DNA of 60,985 nucleotides, taken from positions 1 to 60,985 of the forward strand of contig UQCV01000006.1 in NCBI GenBank assembly GCA_900539665.1, in the 5' to 3' direction. The notes beneath the pieces were generated by a model. It did not search any database, was not told where the DNA came from, and saw nothing but the letters and a program-made list of their open reading frames with translations. This DNA comes from an uncultured Succinivibrionaceae bacterium. Lineage in GTDB: Bacteria > Pseudomonadota > Gammaproteobacteria > Enterobacterales > Succinivibrionaceae. Below, one piece after another: positions 1-8,150 of this stretch. Position 1 is the first letter of the stretch. Each line of letters begins with the position of its first letter. A program made the translations under genes and the position numbers.

Positions 1-50
1 GTTATTACGACTGGGCAGTTACAAGCCCACTACCTTTAGGTGGTGGGTAG
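1..50 (+). mobile_element. Right end of an IS200/IS605-family element (partial)
   Basis: A hairpin with nine-base arms (26-34 and 39-47, loop TTTA, one G-T pair) is followed by GTAGTTGAC. A CCCAC-stem-GTGGG hairpin followed by TAGTT is the usual right-end/omega-RNA 3' end of IS200/IS605 (TnpB) elements. The frame before it reads VITTGQLQAHYL and then a stop, which could be the last residues of a TnpB, but this is too short to prove. The rest of the element lies outside the window. Family assignment is inference from the terminal hairpin alone. Confidence 0.5.
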
Positions 51-182
51 TTGACACATAGGGTGGCTTTTGGTATCTAGTGTAGCTCTAGGCCCAAATT
101 AACTAGTTTCAAGTTTGGTTAGTGGCTATCTAAATATTATAAAACCAAATTTTATTACAAAACCCAATGTCCAAATTTAAAT

Positions 183-398
183 TTAATAATGTGGGGGCGG
201 TGTTTCTTCACTTCTTGAAGCCACGTTAGAGGCTCCGGCTGCGCGTAGCTTTTCGGCGAGAAATTTAATCTGAATTTGTTGTTTGGCGACGGTGTCTCTT
301 AAGGCGGTAACTTCATCGTTGAGGGCGTCGGAATTGTATTCTAAATAGGATATTTTAGTTTCTAATTGTTCCAATAATTCTTTTAACTTTTGGTCCAT
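183..398 (-). CDS. slyX: SlyX family protein
   Basis: A small, mostly coiled-coil cytoplasmic protein of about 71 residues. The diagnostic signs are the alternating Leu/Glu heptads, the FLAEKLRA segment and the C-terminus EETPPPHY, which is the SlyX signature. I start at the ATG at 398, which aligns with the E. coli start; a TTG seven codons upstream (419) is also open, and neither has a strong ribosome binding site. The role of SlyX is not established. It lies divergent from fkpA, the same neighbourhood as in E. coli (slyD-slyX-fkpA), except that slyD here sits some 43 kb away. Confidence 0.88.
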   Translation of the reverse strand: MDQKLKELLEQLETKISYLEYNSDALNDEVTALRDTVAKQQIQIKFLAEKLRAAGASNVASRSEETPPPHY

Positions 399-1022
399 CT
401 GTAGTTGTCTCGGTCTCAAAGTTTGATCACGCTTGCAATTTTAAAAATTTATTCACTTTTTACTTTATTGTACATGATAATAGTACTTTGTGCTTGGTTC
501 CGTGTTTTCTAAAATATGATGTAGTTACATTATTTTATGAACCAAAAGTTAATTGCATGGCTTGAGAGTTAATAGCAATATTATGTAAGCCCTGCTTTAG
601 AGATAAAGCCAAAGCCAAAACATTTTGTTCTTGGTTTAAAAATACTGGTTTAAGAAAACATGGGTTCAGGTGGCGATAAATATAGAGGCAAGAAAATACT
701 AGTTACGTTGAATGCATTTAGATGGCAGAGTTTTTATTAAATAAAATTCGACTCAATTCATTAAAATACATGAGAATCAGGCCATTATTGAAACTTTATG
801 TGATTATATAGTCTAATAGAGGTTCAAACAGTAAAATGAGTTCATTGTATTGAGGATTTTTCTGCTAGATAACAATTTTACCCCTGTGATGGTAGAGGCA
901 AGAAGTACAACGAAGGAGCTTTAGTTAAGAGTTCTAGTTACCTTGCTTTTGCGTCATGGTGACTCTTTTTATGGTTTAATTTTTAAAACATTTACTACGT
1001 TGTGAATCGAAGGATAAATATA
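399..1022. other. AT-rich intergenic region slyX-fkpA
   Basis: About 620 bases without a convincing gene. Short open stretches are broken by many stops, for example one reading YRGKKILVTLNAFRWQSFY near 682-735. These could be a decayed gene, but I cannot assign a family. The 11-mer AGAGGCAAGAA occurs twice (684-694 and 894-904). The fkpA promoter must lie near the right end; no clear consensus hexamers stand out. Confidence 0.4.
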
Positions 1023-1868
1023 ATGTTAAAGAAACTTGCATTATCTGCTCTTATTGCTGTTTCCATTGCTGGCGTTTCAGCTTGTTCTGAAGATGCTAAA
1101 GCTGTAGCTGCTCAGGCTCCGGCTCCTGCACAGGCTCCTGCTGATGCTGCTAATAAAGCTCCTGCTAAACAGGAACTTTCTTTTGAAGATAAGGTTGCGG
1201 TAGCTGTTGGTACTATGTATGGTAAGAACCTTGGGGTTGCAGTTACTGAATCACAAAAGTTTGAAGTTAAGATGAACAAGGATAAGATTGCTTCTTCTTT
1301 CATCTCTGCTTTAAATGGCAAGGCTGAAATGACTGATGAAGAAGCTCAGGCTGTTCTTCAGGAATTTGATACTCAGATGCGTGCAAAGCAACAGGCTCTT
1401 TCTAAGGCTGAAGCTGAAAAGAACTTGAAGGAAGGCGAAGCATTCTTAGCTGAAAACAAGACTAAGGAAGGCGTAGTTGTTACTGCTTCTGGTTTACAGT
1501 ATAAGATCACTACTCTTGGTACTGGGGCCAAGCCTGCTGTTACTGATAAGATTCGTGTGACCTATAAGGGCACCAATCTTAAGGGTGAAGTTTTTGATAA
1601 GTCTGAAGAACCAGTTGAATTCCCACTTGGTCAGGTTATCGAAGGTTGGAAGGAAGGTTTCCAATTGTTACCAGTTGGCACTAAGGCTACCCTCTACATC
1701 CCTGCAAACCTTGCTTACGGTTCATTCTCTCCATCTGAAAAGATTGGTGCTAACTCTGTGCTCGTATTTGAAGTAGAACTTCTCGATATCGTGAAAGATG
1801 CGCCAAAAGCAGAAGCTAAGGCAGAAGCTAAGGCTGACACCAAGGCAGAAAACAAGCCTGCTAAGTAA
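1023..1868 (+). CDS. fkpA: FKBP-type peptidyl-prolyl isomerase FkpA, predicted lipoprotein
   Basis: Catalyses cis-trans isomerisation of prolyl bonds and acts as a chaperone for exported proteins. Signal peptide with lipobox VSAC; Cys21 is followed by Ser, which predicts sorting to the outer membrane. E. coli FkpA is soluble and periplasmic, so lipid anchoring here is more Mip-like. Residues about 55-150 form the helical N-terminal dimerisation domain. About 155-255 is the FKBP domain, with VTYKG, GEVFDKS, VIEGWKEG and YIPANLAYG active-site segments. The last 25 residues are an Ala/Lys/Glu repeat tail. Start chosen at ATG 1023 because GAAGGA (1009-1014) sits 8 bases upstream; an in-frame GTG at 1002 is open but lacks a site. 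Codons are strongly biased, suggesting high expression. Confidence 0.93.
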   Translation: MLKKLALSALIAVSIAGVSACSEDAKAVAAQAPAPAQAPADAANKAPAKQELSFEDKVAVAVGTMYGKNLGVAVTESQKFEVKMNKDKIASSFISALNGKAEMTDEEAQAVLQEFDTQMRAKQQALSKAEAEKNLKEGEAFLAENKTKEGVVVTASGLQYKITTLGTGAKPAVTDKIRVTYKGTNLKGEVFDKSEEPVEFPLGQVIEGWKEGFQLLPVGTKATLYIPANLAYGSFSPSEKIGANSVLVFEVELLDIVKDAPKAEAKAEAKADTKAENKPAK

Positions 1869-1950
1869 TGAGCGCTATGATACTAACCTTAGGGGCGAGG
1901 TCAGTTGATACCTCCTCATTAAAGGCTAGATAAGAACTCTAGATAAAATC

Positions 1951-1992
1951 AAAAGCTCCGTTAAACCAAAAGAAGTGTTTAGCGGAGCTTTT
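1951..1992. terminator. Intrinsic terminator between fkpA and dsbD
   Basis: Arms AAAAGCTCCG and CGGAGCTTTT, extended by TAAAC/GTTTA, close a short loop. The A-rich and T-rich flanks allow it to stop transcription in both directions, serving fkpA (plus) and possibly dsbD (minus). Confidence 0.85.
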
Positions 1993-2130
1993 ATTTAGGA
2001 AGCGGAATCACTACACATAACGAAAATAATCACATGCAAATGATTCGAACGATTTGGGAGCTTTTTTCCATTCTTCTTCTCTCCCTTTCTTTTTCCCCTT
2101 GTTTACTTATCTATTTAACTACTTATCCAC

Positions 2131-4074
2131 TTAATTGTTTTTTAGGTATGGAAGAAGTTCATCTGCCCCAATATAACCATTTAAGATTTTAGGTACTTGA
2201 TTGTTTCTAAAGATAACAATTGCCGGTACCCCGCTGAGGTTATATTTACGCATTATCTCCTGAGCAGGGCTGTTTGGTGAAGTAACATCAGCTTGGTAAA
2301 CCAACCCTTGAGCAAGAGCCTTTTGCACTCTAGGGTCACTAAAAGTTGTTTGTTCCATGTGGATACATTCACGACACCAATCAGCCCTAAAATCAAGCAT
2401 GATAAACGCGGCTGTGTTTGTTTTTGGGGTTAAGGTGGCTAATTCCTCTAATGTTTGAATTTGAGGATAATGAGCGATGCCATGTTCAGTGCGGCTACTA
2501 TTTTGTATTAAACATAAGGTGATAGTAATTGCAATTACGGCAGCTACTAAAATTGGGCGCAGGTGTAAGAGTGCCTTTAGTTTATTAGGACTACTTGTTA
2601 CCTTAGTTTTAAGTGAAGCCTTAGATTGGCAAGAACCTTGGCAAGCACAAGTCGTTTGATTTTTAGGCGCTGGGAGGATTCTAAAAATTAGGCAACATGA
2701 AGTAAGGCCTATGAGCAAAATCCATGCACAACGAACTACAAGCGGGTCGAGCATGTTTTCAAGCAACACTAAAGGCACAATAAGCATGAGGAAGCCGCAC
2801 ATAATACGGACAGTCGTCATCCAATTGCCACTCTTAGGTAGGAATTTGTGGCCCGCAAAAGCAATAATAAAGAGTGGGACAGACATACCAATGGCTAGGA
2901 TATAGAGACTTAAGCCTCCGGTTAGAATTTTGCCTTCTTGGGCAATGTAAAGTAAGGCTCCGGCTAACGGGGCTGTAGTACATGGGGAAGCAATAATGGC
3001 ACTTAAGGCCCCCATGAAAAACACCCCGGCGTAGGAGCCACCTTTTAATTTGGTCGAAGCGTTATTTAGTTTGTTTTGTAAAGTCATCGGCAGGGTAAAA
3101 GAAAACGCCCCAAAACATGAAAGAGCTAATAACACAAAAAGCACGCTCATGGTGATAAGAACCCATGGCTGCTGCATAAAGGCGTGAAATTTAGCCCCAG
3201 CTGATGCGATAACAAAACCTACTCCCATGTAGGTTAAGGCTAACCCTTGGGTATAAAGAAACGAAAAAAGAATCGTAGTTTTTAAAGTCTTTTCTTTCTT
3301 ACCAAGAATAATGGCACTCCAAATAGGGTACATAGGAAACATGCAAGGGGTTAAGCTCAACAAAAAGCCAAAGCCAAAGAATGATAGCAACGCTAAGAGA
3401 GGACCATGGGTTTTGAGTAGGCTGTAAGCTTTATCTGTGGCAGAATTTGGGGTGCTTGAGTTTGAAACTAGGTTTTTATTTTGAAGACTATCTGTTGTTG
3501 GGGCTGTTGTTGGGGTTGTGGCTAGAGGTGCAGAGTCAGCCTGGTCGGCAACAGTCGTAGCTTGAGCATTAGAAGTTAAAACGCGGGTAAGGTTGAAACT
3601 TTTAGTGGTAGGTGGGTAGCAAAGCCCAGTGGTACAACCTTGGAATGTAACTTTGATTTTAGGAAAGAAGTTAGTGCTCTTTAAAGTTGCTTTTAAAGTT
3701 ACATTTTGCGTAAAAATATGGGTATCTCCCATGTATTCGTCTTGGTGGGGGGAGCCCTTGGGAATATCAATGGACAGAAGTTCCGCGTTCTCTACGTCTA
3801 AGGCCATAATTTCTTGGTACAGGTAGTACTTAGGAGCAATTTGAAAGTTTAGAGTTACTGTGGCTCCATCTTGCGTCATAGTAGGGACGAAAGCTTCGTC
3901 GACCGTTAAAAATTTAGGGGCTGACGAGGAAACAAGAGAGTCGTTTGGGGTGGCGGTAGCGAATTTGGGGGTTAAAGCCAAGATAATGGCCCCCACCACC
4001 ATAATTAAAAATGAAGCCTTGAGGTGGTTTTTGAGGCTAGAAAATTGATTTATAGCTGTGACCATAGAGTTCAT
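2131..4074 (-). CDS. dsbD: Thiol:disulfide interchange protein DsbD
   Basis: Carries electrons from cytoplasmic thioredoxin across the inner membrane to keep periplasmic isomerases and cytochrome c maturation factors reduced. All three redox pairs are visible: N-terminal domain Cys147/Cys152 (GCTTGLCYPP), membrane domain Cys244 (LTPCMFPMYP) and Cys365 (SPCTTAPL), and the C-terminal thioredoxin fold Cys567/Cys570 (DWCREC). Signal peptide at about 17-41; a Thr/Pro/Ala-rich linker at about 160-215; eight or so membrane segments between about 225 and 525. Odd feature: a loop before the last membrane segment carries Cys476, Cys478 and Cys482 (CACQGSC), which I do not recall from E. coli DsbD. The start could also be the ATG three codons in; neither has a strong Shine-Dalgarno site. 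Confidence 0.94.
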   Translation of the reverse strand: MNSMVTAINQFSSLKNHLKASFLIMVVGAIILALTPKFATATPNDSLVSSSAPKFLTVDEAFVPTMTQDGATVTLNFQIAPKYYLYQEIMALDVENAELLSIDIPKGSPHQDEYMGDTHIFTQNVTLKATLKSTNFFPKIKVTFQGCTTGLCYPPTTKSFNLTRVLTSNAQATTVADQADSAPLATTPTTAPTTDSLQNKNLVSNSSTPNSATDKAYSLLKTHGPLLALLSFFGFGFLLSLTPCMFPMYPIWSAIILGKKEKTLKTTILFSFLYTQGLALTYMGVGFVIASAGAKFHAFMQQPWVLITMSVLFVLLALSCFGAFSFTLPMTLQNKLNNASTKLKGGSYAGVFFMGALSAIIASPCTTAPLAGALLYIAQEGKILTGGLSLYILAIGMSVPLFIIAFAGHKFLPKSGNWMTTVRIMCGFLMLIVPLVLLENMLDPLVVRCAWILLIGLTSCCLIFRILPAPKNQTTCACQGSCQSKASLKTKVTSSPNKLKALLHLRPILVAAVIAITITLCLIQNSSRTEHGIAHYPQIQTLEELATLTPKTNTAAFIMLDFRADWCRECIHMEQTTFSDPRVQKALAQGLVYQADVTSPNSPAQEIMRKYNLSGVPAIVIFRNNQVPKILNGYIGADELLPYLKNN

Positions 4075-4301
4075 AGAATTAACCGTTTATGTAGTGTAAT
4101 GCTTTAAGATATTGACCTATATTAGCACAGCAAAACTAGACTTGTTTTTTTCTTTTGAGGGTAGGGAAAACAGTTCGAGCGAAGTTCTTTACCAAGGAGG
4201 GAGTTAAATAATTTTAGTTAGCTAATATGAAAGGCTTTTTTTTCGTTTAAGTAACCAATAAGCTAATTGACCTAAGGTATTAGGTTATTTATGCATTTTA
4301 T

Positions 4302-4329
4302 GTAAATTACAGTGATTTATGTAAGTTAC
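4302..4329. promoter_or_regulatory. Paired GTAANTTAC palindromes, possible operator
   Basis: GTAAATTAC (4302-4310) and GTAAGTTAC (4321-4329) are 9-base palindromes whose starts are 19 bases apart, close to two helical turns. Each lies in a longer direct repeat TTTATGTAARTTAC (4297-4310 and 4316-4329). Such spacing suggests cooperative binding of a dimeric regulator. The regulator is unknown. Confidence 0.35.
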
Positions 4330-4495
4330 TTAAGCTATTTAGAGTTTTTACTAGTTTTTACGCACAAGTAGTTTGGATATGAAAAAATATAGCATCAGAA
4401 CAGATTGTCTGCTAATCTAATCCCACTTTTACGTTTTAACTTTTAAAACGATATTTTTCAGGCGCTGTAAGTGAAAGATATCCCTAAACAAAAGA

Positions 4496-4545
4496 TGTAA
4501 AAACGAAAGCCCAGAGCCCAAGGCTCGCATTCTTATGTTTTTACA
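4496..4545. repeat. Interrupted inverted repeat
   Basis: TGTAAAAAC (4496-4504) pairs with GTTTTTACA (4537-4545), and inside it GAGCC/GGCTC (4514-4518 and 4522-4526) forms a small stem. No T-run follows, so a simple terminator is not indicated. Confidence 0.35.
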
Positions 4546-4605
4546 AGTTTGTGCAAATTTGTGACTTGAAGGCGTATAAGTTCCAATTTAAATTTAAGTG
4601 ACCAT

Positions 4606-4643
4606 TTTAGTATTTTGAAATTGGTTTAGTATTTTGAATTTGG
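4606..4643. repeat. Two tandem 19-base repeats upstream of fxsA
   Basis: TTTAGTATTTTGAAATTGG (4606-4624) is followed at once by a copy with one A-to-T change (4625-4643). The array ends 88 bases before the fxsA start, in the promoter region. It may be a binding array or a slippage duplication. Confidence 0.6.
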
Positions 4644-4731
4644 CCATAATCATAAAGGCTACTCACGATATTAATGGCTTAAAAGTCGGTTGCCACTTTG
4701 AGTAGCAGTTGTTTCTTGGATTTTCCTATAT

Positions 4732-5331
4732 ATGAAAAATATTTTAATTTTAGTGCTAATAGTGTTTTTGGCCTTAGAAGGCTTTAGTTTTTGGTTGGTT
4801 GCCCAACAGACCGGTTGGTTTGTTGCTATTTGGTTTGCCATTATCATCTCTATTATCGGCTTTTCATTACTTAAAAAGTCAATTAAAAAGCTAAAAGCTG
4901 AGGCTATGTCCGGAATAATGCCTGCAGATGATCAATTTATCTTTAGTGCTATTCTTTTAGTAATTCCTGGTTATTTTAGTGATGTGTTAGCTCTTGTGGT
5001 TTTGCTACCTGTAGTGCGTAGATGGATGCGAAATTTGCTGCTACTTTTAGTAGCCAAAAAATATGGTTTTGATCCTTCACTTTTTGCTGCTATGCAGAAC
5101 ATGGGCTCTCAAATGGGAGCAAATGGCATGGGTGGCATGAATATGAATGATATGGCTAGTATGTTTGGCCATATGGACCCCAACGAATTTATGAAAAATA
5201 TGGGGGCGCATTCTAAGTCAAATAGTGCTAGTAGTAACAATAACTCTCGTCGGTTTGCCGCAAAAGATGATGAAATTATTGAATGCGAAGAATGCGAAGG
5301 TGGTTACCGCGCTAAAGCTAAGGATGATTAA
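4732..5331 (+). CDS. fxsA: FxsA family inner-membrane protein
   Basis: FxsA is a cytoplasmic-membrane protein; in E. coli its overproduction relieves F-plasmid exclusion of phage T7. Its normal role is unclear. Two hydrophobic segments near the N-terminus (about 3-21 and 25-45) and a third at about 70-105 with the family pattern LLVIPGYFSDVLAL are seen. Residues about 120-165 are very Met/Asn/Gly-rich (repeats such as GGMNMNDM), and the tail ends IIECEECEGGYRAK, the FxsA-type acidic end. At 199 residues it is longer than the E. coli protein, due to the Met-rich insert. It lies just upstream of groES, as in E. coli. Confidence 0.85.
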   Translation: MKNILILVLIVFLALEGFSFWLVAQQTGWFVAIWFAIIISIIGFSLLKKSIKKLKAEAMSGIMPADDQFIFSAILLVIPGYFSDVLALVVLLPVVRRWMRNLLLLLVAKKYGFDPSLFAAMQNMGSQMGANGMGGMNMNDMASMFGHMDPNEFMKNMGAHSKSNSASSNNNSRRFAAKDDEIIECEECEGGYRAKAKDD

Positions 5332-5474
5332 GCTATAAAAGCGTTCATGCTGGGCTTAAATCTCTAAAATTTTAAGCCCTCGTAGACTAATGCTTAGTGG
5401 TTAAAGCGTGCAGTAAAACACCTCTTACGAAATGACTTAGCATTGCTGTAGCGAGGGTAAAATAAGGTTAATTG

Positions 5475-5510
5475 AGGCCTAAAGCTCATCTAAAGATGAT
5501 GCTTAGGCCT
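5475..5510 (+). terminator. Hairpin after fxsA, possible terminator
   Basis: AGGCCTAA and TTAGGCCT enclose a 3x3 internal loop and a second stem TCATCT/AGATGA. It separates fxsA from the groE promoter, but no clear T-run follows, so termination would be weak or Rho-assisted. Confidence 0.4.
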
Positions 5511-5559
5511 TAACTTTAGGTTAAGGCTTAGGTTAAAGAAAAAATATTTTTAAAATAGT

Positions 5560-5585
5560 CTTGAAATCAATTTTTTTGTCCCCAT
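5560..5585 (+). promoter_or_regulatory. Sigma-32 heat-shock promoter of groESL
   Basis: CTTGAAA (5560-5566), a 13-base spacer and CCCCAT (5580-5585) match the E. coli sigma-32 consensus (CTTGAAA, 13-15 bases, CCCCAT) exactly. It lies 107 bases upstream of groES. This predicts RpoH-dependent heat induction of groESL; no CIRCE element is seen. Confidence 0.9.
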
Positions 5586-5692
5586 ATAAGTATGTGGAAA
5601 AAGGATAGGCTCGGTACTCGGTATTCGGGTCAGGTTAAAATTTTAATTACGGAGGCAGGTCTGAGGTATGATGCCCGGACCGGAGATAGAAT

Positions 5693-5986
5693 ATGACGAT
5701 TCGTCCATTACATGATCGTGTTATTGTTAAGCGTACTGAAGCTGAAAGCAAGTCTGCCGGTGGTATCGTTCTTACTGGTACTGCAGTGAATAAGTCTACC
5801 CGCGGTGTTGTAGTTGCCGTTGGTACTGGTCGTGTGCTTGATAATGGTCAAGTTAAGCCTATGGCTGTTAAGGTTGGCGATAAGGTTATCTTTAACGAAG
5901 GTTATGCTACTAAGCAGGAAAAGCTTGACGGTGAAGACGTGCTTATTCTCTCTGAAAACGATATTCTTGCTATCGTTGAAGAATAA
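5693..5986 (+). CDS. groES: Co-chaperonin GroES
   Basis: Seven-subunit lid of the GroEL chamber. The 97 residues are standard: N-terminus MTIRPLHDRVIVKR, the mobile loop around KSAGGIVLTG, and the end NDILAIVEE. GGAG (5682-5685) lies 7 bases before the ATG. The first gene of a two-gene operon with groEL, driven by the sigma-32 promoter at 5560-5585. Codon use is strongly biased (AAG for Lys, GAA for Glu), as expected of an abundant protein. Confidence 0.98.
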   Translation: MTIRPLHDRVIVKRTEAESKSAGGIVLTGTAVNKSTRGVVVAVGTGRVLDNGQVKPMAVKVGDKVIFNEGYATKQEKLDGEDVLILSENDILAIVEE

Positions 5987-6142
5987 TTACTCACGCTAAG
6001 TGTTTGGTCGAAAATAAATCTTTTGATTTTAGACCGTAAAATTCTAGCTATTTAAGTTGAATAATCACGCAAAGCGAACATGGTAGTAAAAATTAAATGA
6101 TGGTTCGTTTTGAAATTTGAATTTTGATTACAGGAAAATAAA

Positions 6143-7780
6143 ATGTCAGCTAAAGATGTTGTATTTGGTAATGACGCCCGCGTAAAAATGCTCGAAGGCG
6201 TAAATATTCTTGCTAACGCTGTGAAGGTAACTCTTGGTCCTAAGGGTCGCAACGTAGTACTTGATAAGACCTACGGTGCTCCTACTATTACTAAGGACGG
6301 CGTATCTGTAGCAAAGGAAATTGAACTTGAAGACAAGTTCCAAAACATGGGCGCGCAGATGGTTAAGGAAGTTGCTTCTAAGGCTAATGATGCTGCCGGT
6401 GACGGTACTACCACTGCTACTGTTCTTGCTCAGGCTATCGTAACAGAAGGTCTTAAGTCTGTTGCAGCTGGCATGAATCCAATGGATTTAAAGCGTGGTA
6501 TTGATAAGGCAGTTAACGCTGCTGTAGCTGAACTTAAGAAGATCTCTGTTCCATGCTCAGATTCTAAGGCTATTGCTCAGGTTGGTACTATTTCTGCTAA
6601 CTCTGATGCTACTGTGGGTAACCTCATTGCTGAAGCAATGGAAAAGGTTGGCCGTGATGGCGTAATCACCGTTGAAGATGGTACTGGTTTTGAAGACAAG
6701 CTTGACCTTGTTGAAGGTATGCAGTTCGACCGTGGCTACCTCTCTCCATATTTCATCAACAAGAGCGACAACGCTACTGTTGAATTTGAAGAACCATACA
6801 TCCTTCTTTGCGATAAGAAGATCTCTAATATCCGTGATATGGTGCCGGTACTTGAAGCTGTGGCTAAAGCTGGTAAACCTTTACTCGTTATTGCGGAAAA
6901 TGTTGAAAGCGAACCACTTGCAACTCTCGTAGTAAACAACATTCGTGGGATTGTAAAGGTTGCTGCTGTTAAGGCTCCTGGTTTCGGTGATCGTTGCAAG
7001 GCAATGCTTCAGGATATCGCAATTCTTACTAACGGTACTGTAATTTCAGAAGACGTTGGTATGAAGCTTGAAGAAGCTACTGTAAACGACCTCGGCCGTG
7101 CAAAGCGCGTAGTTATTTCTAAGGATAACACTACTATTATCGATGGTTTCGGTGACAAGGATGCTATCAAGGGTCGTGTGGAACAGATTCGTCAAGCAAT
7201 TGAACAGTCTACTTCTCAGTACGATAAAGAAAAGTTGCATGAACGTGTAGCTAAACTTGCTGGCGGTGTTGCTGTAATCAAGGTTGGCGGTGCTACTGAA
7301 GTAGAAATGAAGGAAAAGAAGGATCGTGTAGACGATGCGCTTCACGCTACTCGCGCTGCGGTAGAAGAAGGTGTTGTAGCTGGTGGTGGGGTGGCATTAG
7401 TACGTGTTGCTTCTAAGCTCGCTACCCTAGTCGGTGACAACGCTGATCAGAACGTTGGTATTAAGGTTGCTCTTAAGGCTATGGAAGCTCCACTTCGTCA
7501 GATCTGTGCTAACGCTGGTGAAGAACCTTCAGTTGTTGCTAATGCTGTAAGAAGCGGTGAAGGTAACTATGGTTACAACGCAGCTACTGAACAGTATGGC
7601 GATATGCTTGAAATGGGTATTCTTGACCCTACTAAGGTAACAAGAAGTGCTTTACAGTACGCAGCTTCTATTGCTGGTCTTATGATCACTACTGAATGCA
7701 TGGTAACTGATTTACCAAAGGCTGATGCTGCTCCGGCTGCTCCTAACATGGGCATGGGTGGCATGGGCGGTATGATGTAA
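6143..7780 (+). CDS. groEL: Chaperonin GroEL
   Basis: ATP-driven 14-subunit folding chamber of the cytoplasm. At 545 residues it has the standard length. The ATP-binding DGTTTATVLAQA segment is at about 87-98, the apical domain is in the middle, and the C-terminal Gly-Met tail (MGMGGMGGMM) is typical. AGGA precedes the ATG. It follows groES by 156 bases, slightly longer than usual for the operon, and is closed by a strong terminator at 7836-7871. Lys codons are almost all AAG. Confidence 0.99.
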   Translation: MSAKDVVFGNDARVKMLEGVNILANAVKVTLGPKGRNVVLDKTYGAPTITKDGVSVAKEIELEDKFQNMGAQMVKEVASKANDAAGDGTTTATVLAQAIVTEGLKSVAAGMNPMDLKRGIDKAVNAAVAELKKISVPCSDSKAIAQVGTISANSDATVGNLIAEAMEKVGRDGVITVEDGTGFEDKLDLVEGMQFDRGYLSPYFINKSDNATVEFEEPYILLCDKKISNIRDMVPVLEAVAKAGKPLLVIAENVESEPLATLVVNNIRGIVKVAAVKAPGFGDRCKAMLQDIAILTNGTVISEDVGMKLEEATVNDLGRAKRVVISKDNTTIIDGFGDKDAIKGRVEQIRQAIEQSTSQYDKEKLHERVAKLAGGVAVIKVGGATEVEMKEKKDRVDDALHATRAAVEEGVVAGGGVALVRVASKLATLVGDNADQNVGIKVALKAMEAPLRQICANAGEEPSVVANAVRSGEGNYGYNAATEQYGDMLEMGILDPTKVTRSALQYAASIAGLMITTECMVTDLPKADAAPAAPNMGMGGMGGMM

Positions 7781-7835
7781 TACCACTTAAGCCTTTAAGT
7801 TTGGCTCGTTTGAGTTAAATTTAATACTTAATTTA

Positions 7836-7871
7836 AAGAAGGGAAGATCAAATGATCTTCCCTTCTTGTTT
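7836..7871 (+). terminator. Intrinsic terminator after groEL
   Basis: A perfect 15-base stem (AAGAAGGGAAGATCA, two-base gap, and its complement) is followed by GTTTT. It closes the groESL operon. Confidence 0.93.
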
Positions 7872-7958
7872 TAAGACCGGATAAAGTTTTTAGAGGCGGA
7901 CAAATTGGCGAATAAAAGAAAAATACGCTATTTGGTTGAAGTTATGAACTACCAAAAT

Positions 7959-7983
7959 TTTATAACTATTTTATAGTTATAAA
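7959..7983. repeat. Perfect 11-base inverted repeat before the PAS-GGDEF-EAL gene
   Basis: TTTATAACTAT, three T bases, then ATAGTTATAAA. It lies 168 bases before the gene start. It could be an operator or a cruciform-prone AT element; without a G/C stem and T-tail it is not a typical terminator. Confidence 0.5.
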
Positions 7984-8150
7984 TAAATTTTAATAGCCTA
8001 TATCACAAAGATGATATGTGGAAGTTTCTCGTTTTGGCAAATGATTGAGCAAAAGGATATGATAAATAGGTACAGTGTTGTTTATCTTATAAAATCACAT
8101 TCTTCTTTTGATTTTGAGAAGAGGTTTGTGTAAGCACAGGGGAAGGAAAT

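Larger units (their letters stand above)
4075..4731. other. Intergenic region dsbD-fxsA
   Basis: 657 bases separate the divergent dsbD and fxsA. No gene is visible. It holds paired GTAANTTAC sites (4302-4329), a wide inverted repeat (4496-4545) and a tandem 19-mer (4606-4643), listed separately. Both genes must have their promoters here. Confidence 0.6.

Noticed and set aside
682..760. Decayed gene between slyX and fkpA
   Set aside because: One frame gives YRGKKILVTLNAF, but it is too short and broken by stops to assign; left as intergenic.
5668..5715. Short ATG-ATG frame overlapping the groES start (possible leader peptide)
   Set aside because: It ends inside groES and has no conserved feature; the groES site GGAG at 5682 explains the region.
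6736..7345. Antisense frames of 87 and 99 codons inside groEL
   Set aside because: Strong codon bias of groEL keeps antisense frames open; no promoters or ribosome sites.
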